NCBI GenBank assembly: GCA_028554755.1
Contig: JAPTOF010000024.1
Location: 3,038,001-3,102,000 of the forward strand
Length of the DNA: 64,000 bases
Direction: 5' to 3'
From: Cordia subcordata
Lineage: Eukaryota > Streptophyta > Magnoliopsida > Boraginales > Cordiaceae
The notes beneath the pieces were generated by a model that was not told where the DNA came from, made no database searches, and saw only the letters and a program-made list of their open reading frames with translations. Shown here one piece after another: positions 56,990 through 64,000 of the stretch; position 1 is the stretch's first letter, and every line of letters begins with the position of its first letter. The position numbers were made by a program, and so were the translations under genes.

Positions 56990-59745
56990 TCTCTCAATAT
57001 TATACTATCTTTCGGAGGAGTACAAATAGCTGGTCCTGATAACTTGACGGTTGTGACAATGAAGCCTAGAAAAATGGTTAGAATTGAGCGAGATACAACA
57101 TTTGCCAAGTTGTATTCTAAAATTATTCGCAAACTCAATCTTTAACTAACAAACAAGATTGAGTTAATCTTACGCTATTCGACCTTGTTGACCAAAAACA
57201 CTCATTATGTCGGGATGTTGATCAGTGATGCAATAATATTGAACATTTATACAAATTCTTTATCAACGATCCCAATCTAACTCTATATGAAATGTATGTT
57301 GACATGAAAATTGCCCCTGCCTAAATGCCAATGTAGCAGAATATGAGTTTGCTAGGCCTTAATCAAGTTATAGGTGAGTATAATGAATTTTCACAATGTA
57401 GCAGAATATGAGTTTGCCAAACCTTAATCAAGTTGCAGGTAAGTATGATGAATTTTCACAATTTGCCAGCTTCGATAGTAAGGAGTCTAACGTGCAAACC
57501 ACGACCGTAATGTTGGGTTCATTACATGTCTCTCAGCAATCCCAGTGTTTTAATGTTGGTTAATCTTCACAATATGATGTCAATCTATCCTATCACCATG
57601 ACATCGGTCTGTCCTATCACCTCAACTTTGGTCTGTCCAATTAGCACGAGAGGAATGCATCCTCTAAGGACACCACTGGCCATGACAAGATGTCTCATTT
57701 GATTGCATGCGTTTTAATTGGAAGGACAAAAACAAGGATATGATGTTGTCAAATGAGCCCAAGCATCTAGAAGTAGATTGAAGTGATCATTAATCTACAA
57801 GTTATTTTATTTATTTTACATTTCATTAATTTTTTTTAAACATGATAATTTCTTCACGTTGCTGCCACTGACGTTATCACAACTAAACATCCCGTGGCTT
57901 CTCTGCCTAAGTTTTATACTACTAGAACAAATCATTTAATGATTAGCAGATATAATACACCGAATCATCCGACTTGGATGAATCCAAGAAGGAATTAGAG
58001 AAAGGAATGACGTTTGCCTCAAAACAGAATGTGAAACGTTTAGTCCAAATGTTCAACATAAATAATCATCAAGTTTACAAGGTTATTGTGTCAACCCTTA
58101 CAACATGGGTCGTTAAATGCGTATCATTTCTTGAAGGACTTCGATATGTCAGTGGGTTGTGCGTGCATGTTTGAAGTCAAAGAAAGGACAATGGATGATA
58201 TCAGAGTACCTTGTAAGGCATACTTGCATGGCTAATGGGTAAGGCACTGGTCACACGAATTTGAATTGCAACCTTGTTGCCTCGTTGGTGCAGCATTTCA
58301 TTACAAAGAAGGAAGATTCTGAAATTGCTTTCATGCAAGAGTACATTAAGACAACTCAACGTCCATATATCCCACATGAAGGCATGGATAGGTAAATTTA
58401 AGGCAATCGAGCCAGTTTATGGAAATTGGGATATATCATATTTTTTATTGCCTCGGTTATTACAAACAATGAAGGTAAAAAACCGAGGACAGTGGTCAAG
58501 TATTCCTTTCGATCAGAGTCCTTGGATGAGGTAAAAATTTTCAATTATGTTTTTTGAGCATTTGAGCCATGCATCGAGGCATGGAAACACTATCGCCCTG
58601 TCTTCACAATTGATGGTACAAACCTGCACGGGAAGTACGTTGGACATCTTCTAGTTGCTCTAACTTTAGATACACACAATCAATACTGTCTTTGGCTTTT
58701 GCTATGGTTGAGATGGAGACCATGAACAATTGGACTTGGTTTCTCAACCACATCTGTAAGATATTTCTTCTTTGTATGACTAAAGTTTGCATTATTTTAG
58801 ACCATCATGCTAGGATAATACGAGTTGTTGCTATGATATATATTATACGCCTCCAAGTGTCAAACATTATTTTTGTCTGAGGCATCTGAAGAGTAACATA
58901 ATGTAGAAGTTTTGCAACCAAGTCATTAAGGATCTTTGTTGGGAAACTGCAAAAGCAACATAACCGCGTGAGTTTGGATGGTTGATAGAGAGATTCCGAC
59001 AGGTTCCTCCAGATGGTAAGGCAGCTATGAAATGGTTGTCCAATATCCCTAAGGAATTTTGAACCTTATAGAATGACTGCGGATATCGCTGGGGAATGAT
59101 GAAAACGAATAGTGTGGAATGTTCCAATGGTATCGTAGGTGCTCATGGATTGCCAATTATAGCTCTCATTAATTTTTATATTTGAAAAGTTGCGAGACTA
59201 TTTTTATGATAGATTGGGTCATGCAACGCACTTGTCGAGTGAGGGTGTAATGCTTATAGATATGATCAGAGAGTAATATGAGAATTGGGAAATATCATCA
59301 CACCATTATCAAGTCATGAAGTTTGATCACATAAACAGCATCTGCGAGATTAGACCGCATCCGATGCACTTTATTGACATTATGCCTCATCAAGTAGTAA
59401 CTTAGTGAAAGAAAATGTACATGTGACAAGTGGATCATATATCACTTGCCATGCTAACATGCATAAGCCACTGAGAATGGCATACTGTTGTAGCAGTATA
59501 TGCCCATGCATTATATTGTAATTCCATACATAGTGACTTACTCCACACAATCTCAACCCCTCAGGCATGAACACTATTGGCCAAAAAATCCACAATGGGT
59601 GTTGGTTCTAAACATTAACTGACAGCGTGACCCGAGAAGCAAAAAACAGAGAGATAGGTAATATCGTAATTAAATGGACAGATCTGATCAAGTTGCATAC
59701 ATATTATGTTCTCAATGCAAGCAATCAGCCCATAATTGTAGCAAC
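56990..59745 (+). pseudogene. MULE (Mutator-like) transposase relic
   Basis: Cut-and-paste DNA transposase of the Mutator superfamily. In order: a PB1-like N-terminal segment (LSFGGVQIAGPDN, then MVRIERDTTFAKLYSKI, 56,995-57,120); a MuDR N-terminal domain (FASKQNVKRLVQMFNINNH, then YKVIVSTLTTWVVKC, 58,010-58,115); the transposase core with TIDGTNLHGKYVGHLLVALT (first catalytic Asp at 58,611) and NNWTWFLNHI (58,722); MKTNSVECSNGI (59,100-59,135, carrying the Glu region); a SWIM zinc finger CTCDKWIIYHLPC then xHA (59,415-59,460); and a C-terminal knuckle CSQCKQSAH (59,707-59,735). Frameshifts and stops occur about every 100 codons. A 65-bp tandem duplication lies between PB1 and MuDR. A PMD gene sits downstream on the opposite strand. 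Confidence 0.8.
57333..57462 (+). repeat. 65-bp tandem duplication, two copies
   Basis: GTAGCAGAATATGAGTTTGC starts at 57333 and again at 57398, and the units match closely through TTCACAAT. The length is not a multiple of three, so it shifts the reading frame of the transposase linker. Confidence 0.92.
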
Positions 59746-59891
59746 TACCATTAGCTTGGCCAGTTGTAAATGATCTTTTTATCTATAGTAATTCCTCCAT
59801 CCCAAACACCCTCAGCGTGTTCTCCATTTCATGACCAAGGATCCGTATAAGCTCGTCAATCGTACTACACCACTCCCCCCATTAACCCCTA

Positions 59892-61669
59892 ATGTCCCCA
59901 ACATCTCTATCATTGAGTCCTCCTTCTTCCTCTTGTGTTTTGCCTCCTACACTCCCCATTGTTTCCGAGTCCGTCCCTATATCTAGCACTACGCTGGCTT
60001 CGTCCACTGATCTTGACACGTCGACACTCGCTATGTCCTCTCACAATCTTCATCCCATGCAAACACGTGCCAAATCAAGCATTCATAAGCCCAAACACAT
60101 TCTCTCTTTAACTGCTCAAACTGATCATCATCAACCTACCTCATTTACTGTTGCATCACGCCTTCTTGAATGGCGTCGAGCTATGGCAAATGAATTCAAT
60201 GCTCTTGTTCACAATCATACATGGGTACTTGTTCCACCGGATCCTACTAAAAATTTAGTCAGCTATAAATGGATTTACAGGATAAAGTATAATTTTGATG
60301 GCTCTGTGGAAAGATATAAGGCACGGCTTGTGGCTCAAGGTTTTCATCAACAGGCAGGTATAGATTACTTTGAGACCTTTAGTCCTGTTGTTAAACCCAC
60401 TACTATTCGTACTATCTTAACTGTTGCTCTCTCCCGCTCTTGGGTCATTCGTCAACTAGATGTCAAAAATGCCTTTTTACATGGGTATCTTAAAGAAGAG
60501 GTTTACATGAAACAACCCCCTGGTTTTGTTGATCCTCAACATCCTACTCATGTGTGTAAATTGCAGAAAGCTATATACGGTCTCAAACAAGCTCCTCGGG
60601 CTTGGTTTCATCAGTTTAGCTCCTTTCTTCTCTCAAATGGGTTTCGTTGTAGTTCAGCAGATACCTCTATGTTTATATCTAACACCTCTCAAGGATGCTT
60701 GTGCTTCTGCTCTATGTTGACGATATTGTTTTGCCAGGCAGTTCACCTTTTCTCACATTTCAGTTCATTCATACCTTGAGCTCTACTTTTGCCATGAAGG
60801 ATCTTGGTGATCTTCATTACTTCTTAGGTATTCAGGTGCATCGTCAGTCTCAATCCTTGTCTCTTATTCAAACCAAATATGGTTTTGATCTCTTTCGCAG
60901 GTTCTCCATGCATGAAGTAAAACCTGTCAAAACTCCCTTACCGTCCAAAGCGCAGCCTTCCTTGAATTATGGTGATTTACTTGATGACCCTACAGAATAT
61001 AGGAGTATGGTTGGGGGCTTACAATACTTAACTTTGACTCGTCCTGACTTGGCCTTTGTAGTCAATCTGGTTAGCCAGTTCATGCATGCTCCGCGTATAG
61101 TGCATTTGCAGTTAGTCAAGCGCATTTTTCGCTATCTAAAAGGGACCATTGATCAAGGACTTGTTTTAACTGTTACTCCTAACATTGAACTTGTAGTTTA
61201 TGCAGATGCTGATTGGGCAGGTTGTCCTGATAGTCGTCACTCCACTACAGGCTATGCCATCTTCCTCGGATCTTCTCTATTAGCCTGGCAGGCGAAGAAA
61301 CAACCAACAGTATCTAGATCTAGCACTGAGGCCAAATATCCTGCCCTTTCGTATGCCTTGGCTGAGACCTATTGGATTCGGCAACTTCTGCGTGATCTAC
61401 AAGTTGCTCTTCCTTCCCCAGTTGTATTGTATTGTGATAACATCTCTGCTACTTATCTCTCTGTCAATCTCGTGCTTCATGCTCGCACCAAGCATGTTGA
61501 GATTGATTTTCATTTTATCAGGGAAAAGGTGGCACAAGGTGATGTACAAGTAAAGTTTATTCCCACTGGATTACAGCTCGCTGACATTTTCACAAAGTCC
61601 TTGTCATATTCTCGGTTTCATGAGTTGAAGAGTAATCTTCACGTGCAGGCCTCTCCCTGTTCAGATTGA
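59892..61669 (+). pseudogene. pol: copia RT-RNase H, 5'-truncated, one frameshift
   Basis: Two long overlapping frames carry the C-terminal half of a copia polyprotein. The first (59892-60779 frame) has a Ser/Pro-rich linker, then [78 protein letters not shown] and [13 protein letters not shown] single frameshift at about 60,685-60,695 moves to the second frame, with [10 protein letters not shown] (YVDD at 60713-60724), LDDPTEYRSMVGGLQYLT, and RNase H with YADADWAGCPDS, SRSSTEAKY, LYCDNISATYL and LADIFTKSLSYSRFHEL. The rest is open to the stop, so this is the best-preserved coding segment in the window. Gag, protease and integrase are absent upstream, where MULE sequence lies instead. Confidence 0.9.
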
Positions 61670-61676
61670 GAAGGCA

Positions 61677-61829
61677 TATTAATGTATATTGTATTATGTA
61701 TTATGCTGTATTCCAGTCCAAGGTTATTATTGTAAACTTATACTTTATACACTTGTATATAATACACATGAGCCACCCTAATTGGGGTGTGAGAGCCTTT
61801 ACATTATCACCCCCATCAGTACCTAACTA
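61677..61829 (+). repeat. Probable copia 3' LTR remnant
   Basis: Directly after the pol stop, TATTAATGTATATTGTATTA could be a mutated LTR start. TTTATACACTTGTATATAATAC gives a TATA-like region, and the block ends near CAGTACCTAACTA. No second LTR copy exists in the window to confirm the ends. Confidence 0.45.
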
Positions 61830-61928
61830 TTGTTGTCCATGTCTGCTTCACAATTATAGCTTGAATAGAACAAATTTATATTAGAGAAATCACTATTAGT
61901 TAAATATTTCATTTTTTAAAATACTTAC
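61830..61928 (-). other. PMD intron start
   Basis: On the minus strand GTAAGTATTTT follows the coding sequence ending CTTGCAAATTAATCAGTTG. The rest of the intron is lost into the copia LTR remnant. Confidence 0.5.
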
Positions 61929-62412
61929 CAACTGATTAATTTGCAAGTTTGCGTTGGCGTAGCCCATTTTAGCGGTCTTAGCTGGTCCATGCCCAATTAA
62001 TATAACATTGTGTCACCTATACCAACCAAAGTAGTTAGGTTGTACCCGTCCCCCTCAACGCCTCCAAGCACAAGTCCATGCCGTTGAGGCCACCGTTACA
62101 ATGCAAGCTTCATATCCAAACTGTAGGTCTTGTCACGAGGACCGGTCTTCATTGTCTCAACGGCCACAAGTGGCGTTGGTACCACTAGAATGCCCTGCAC
62201 CCTTTCAAACTGTCATGTCACCCTGTCTATCTTGTGCCACTCTACATTAAGGTTGCATATGAGTGGTACAGGTACACTCCAGAAGTGTTGTGCCTCTAAG
62301 CAGTACGGGGATAGGGCTTACAACTACTTGTTGTATGTGTTAACACAATAAATAAATAAACTAATATGCTCTCTATAAGTTTAAGTTTTTAGATGAGGTG
62401 ATAACTCTAATA

Positions 62413-62426
62413 TAATATCAAAGCCT
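62413..62426 (+). promoter_or_regulatory. TRIM primer-binding site (iMet, degenerate)
   Basis: TAATATCAAAGCCT differs at three positions from TGGTATCAGAGCCT and abuts the 75-bp LTR. Confidence 0.7.
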
Positions 62427-62446
62427 AAAAGATAAACGGCACGAGT

Positions 62447-63456
62447 TGTTGGAGAATAAAAATAAAATAGAAGCCGAGCAAGGAGAATAAATTTAGATAA
62501 ACAGATTCTATTCCTATTCAGTGGTAGAGTGTAAAATAAAATAGACTAAGCCGAGGCTCGTAAACGATATCCTTAAGGGATTTACGCCCCCTCTATCGGT
62601 GCTAAGGGGTGTGGCGTATCCCTCCCAGGATACAACAGCTATTACCTTCTTGGCGTACGATAGCACTCCAACGCAAGAAACTATCGAACCAGTAGCAAAT
62701 GAACTCTCTCTGTATGCCAAGAACTAAATACGTAAAATAAAACTATAAGCTATTCTTTTTTTTACTGTGACTGACTACGAGAAGAACAGGACCTATTTAT
62801 ACTAGTTAGAGAGGTCTGCTATAAAACCAGGGAAATAAAGACTCCTCTAAAATGCCCACTAATCCAGCTTGTAACGGCTCCACTCAGCAACTAGTCAAAA
62901 CCACGTTTCCAGAATGCTCTCCAACGTGCACAATAATAAAGTCAAGCATTCAACCAGATTTTCGTTACGAGACTTGTAAATTTACCTGTTGGTGAATAAG
63001 AATTTGCCCAAAAAAGATATATCCGGAGTGAAAACCCGGGCCACACCCACACCCACACCCGCGCCGTGTCCCCGGACCTGGCCCGGCCGTGCCGTGCGTG
63101 CGCGCGCACGTGTGTGGTAGTTTTTATCATAATGCCCACTATGCATAGTTCCCTCTATATGCCTTGTTGGCCCAACCCATAAAGGCCTCTATATATAAAT
63201 TGAGCAAAAACTTCACAAACTTTCTATGTGGGATTTCATCCTACACATATCCAATCTAAGCAATCAAACTTGTTAACTACACAACTTTAATTGCTAATTT
63301 CTCATTCACCTTAAATCCATTTTTTACAAGTAAATATACAACGTTCATCTACTCGGAACGAGGATCGTAACAGTACCAAGTACCGAATGGTTTGACAAGC
63401 GCGACCCGGAGTCAATTGTAGCTTTAACCACCATGTTAAAGCATTTCAAACTAACA
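62447..63456. mobile_element. 1010-bp solo LTR inside the TRIM
   Basis: It begins TGTTGGAGAATAAAAATA and ends TTTCAAACTAACA, with identical 5-bp flanks CGAGT (62442-62446 and 63457-63461). TATTTATACTAG (62,790) and CTATATATAAATTGAG (63,188-63,203) are candidate TATA boxes, the second favouring plus orientation. A GC-rich low-complexity patch lies at 63,030-63,113. The family was not recognised. Confidence 0.82.
63030..63113. repeat. GC-rich low-complexity patch
   Basis: CCACACCCACACCCACACCC leads into CGCGCC/CCGGACC/CCCGGCC and GTGCGTGCGCGCGCACGTG. This is strikingly GC-rich against the AT-rich surroundings and contains a CG/CA alternating stretch. Confidence 0.9.
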
Positions 63457-63525
63457 CGAGTTCGATCCTTACTGCCATCCATTTAATTAAATTGTTTACG
63501 TGCAAACTTTAAATAAATTACACTG

Positions 63526-63539
63526 CACGTGAGGGGGCG
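63526..63539 (+). promoter_or_regulatory. TRIM polypurine tract
   Basis: The run CACGTGAGGGGGCG ends right before the 3' LTR start TGTTAACG. Confidence 0.8.
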
Positions 63540-64000
63540 TGTTAACGTAATAAATAAATAAACTAATATTCTCTCTATAAACTTAAGTTTTTAGATGAGA
63601 TGGTAACTCTAGTAATATGAATACCAATCAAACCGGAAAAAGAAAAGAATTTGTACTTAACCAACACTTGAATCCTTAAATTATAGTGTATAAAATAAAT
63701 TGAACCAACTAACATTGTTTGGATCAATAATGTCCCGGTATGCTACCAACACATCCCTTGGCGTCCTGCAGTTCTTCGATTTGCAACGCCAGCGAGAACC
63801 CCGTGGCCTATCCAGAAGGACAAACTGCTGATCGACCAGTAGAGGAATCCATAATATAGATTCTGTCATCAAGGGCACGATCTGGTTCATCCGTTCCCAG
63901 GCAAAATACTGTAAACATATATCAATTAATATTATGTTGAAATTCATTAAAAATATGCATGATCAATAATGTAAACTAGAACTAAATAATACCTGTACAA

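Larger units (their letters stand above)
62338..63614 (+). mobile_element. TRIM element with 75-bp LTRs, carrying a nested solo LTR
   Basis: 5' LTR 62338-62412 and 3' LTR 63540-63614 are both 75 bases, start TGTTAAC and share AATAAATAAATAAACTAATA and TTAAGTTTTTAGATGAG. A degenerate iMet primer site follows the first (62413-62426, TAATATCAAAGCCT), and a polypurine tract, GTGAGGGGGCG, precedes the second. Flanks GTATG (62333-62337) and ATATG (63615-63619) are a 5-bp duplication with one mismatch. Removing the solo LTR (62447-63456) and one of its duplications leaves a 262-bp element, the size of a TRIM. It lies within the PMD domain coding region. Confidence 0.88.
61929..64000 (-). pseudogene. 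Plant mobile domain (PMD) gene, disrupted, runs off the window
   Basis: Minus strand. A partial exon (64000-63993) ends at a GTATTA donor; an 84-bp intron (63992-63909) ends TTTACAG. The next exon starts at 63908 with YFAWERM and contains LLDRPRGSRWRCKSKN and VLVAYRDIIDPNN; a donor at 63713 (GTTAGT) is possible. After about 90 bases, and a TRIM insertion, the domain continues from 62337 with YCLEAQHFW, VPVPLICNLNVEWHKIDRV and QFERVQGIL, and ends at 61929 before a clean GTAAGT donor. WAWER, YRD and the VPLI...VEWH..DRV..QFG motifs are typical of PMD proteins (aminotransferase-like PMD, in host MAIN-like proteins and in transposons). In-frame stops and the insertion make it a pseudogene. Convergent with the MULE transposase. 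Confidence 0.72.

Overview
This window looks like nuclear DNA of a flowering plant, probably a eudicot judging by its high A+T content, although the species cannot be named. No intact host gene is visible. Nearly everything is transposable-element sequence: Ty1/copia (Angela-like, Sirevirus-like and one further lineage), Ty3/gypsy (a chromovirus and Tat/Athila-type elements), a TRIM, a candidate non-autonomous Helitron, a MULE transposase and tRNA-derived SINE-like copies. The only domesticable-type protein is a plant mobile domain (PMD) gene at the right edge, and it is broken.

Layout, 1-38.8 kb. A minus-strand chromovirus forms the outer shell, with its 3' LTR at 296-2350, pol at 2351-5257, gag at 35995-38247 and 5' LTR at 38483-38785. 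About 30.7 kb of later sequence (5258-35994) lies inside it. That interval holds a plus-oriented Tat/Athila-type LTR (5258-6757 and 16070-16225) split by an Angela-like element (6758-16069). The Angela element's own 3' LTR is split by a solo Tat-type LTR (13737-14717). To the right lie a Sirevirus-like LTR joined to antisense gag, two copies of a non-autonomous Tat-type family whose first ORF begins with two CCHC knuckles (18479-19207 and 31882-33683), a plus-strand Tat/Retand gag-pol relic (21053-23960), and a pair of Tat-type 3' ends in inverted orientation around 28.39 kb. Two Angela-like solo LTRs, each with target-site duplications, sit in the chromovirus LTR (407-2149) and gag (36043-37898).

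Layout, 38.8-56 kb. A fragment of another Ty3 protease region is followed by about 3 kb of featureless AT-rich DNA, two SINE-like copies and a candidate Helitron (43424-45170). Next comes a minus-strand Sirevirus-like element (45545-54722) with perfect 5-bp target duplications, degenerate gag-pol and an extra ORF after pol.

Layout, 56-64 kb. A degenerate MULE transposase (PB1-like, MuDR, DDE, SWIM, zinc knuckle) is followed by a 5'-truncated but well-preserved copia RT-RNase H segment. A convergent PMD gene then runs off the right end. Its coding part is interrupted by a 262-bp TRIM with 75-bp LTRs, which itself carries a 1010-bp solo LTR.

The elements do not act together as a pathway. Their relation is stratigraphic: which element interrupts which gives an order of insertion. 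All coding calls are from translated motifs read by eye; subfamily names are family-level judgments.
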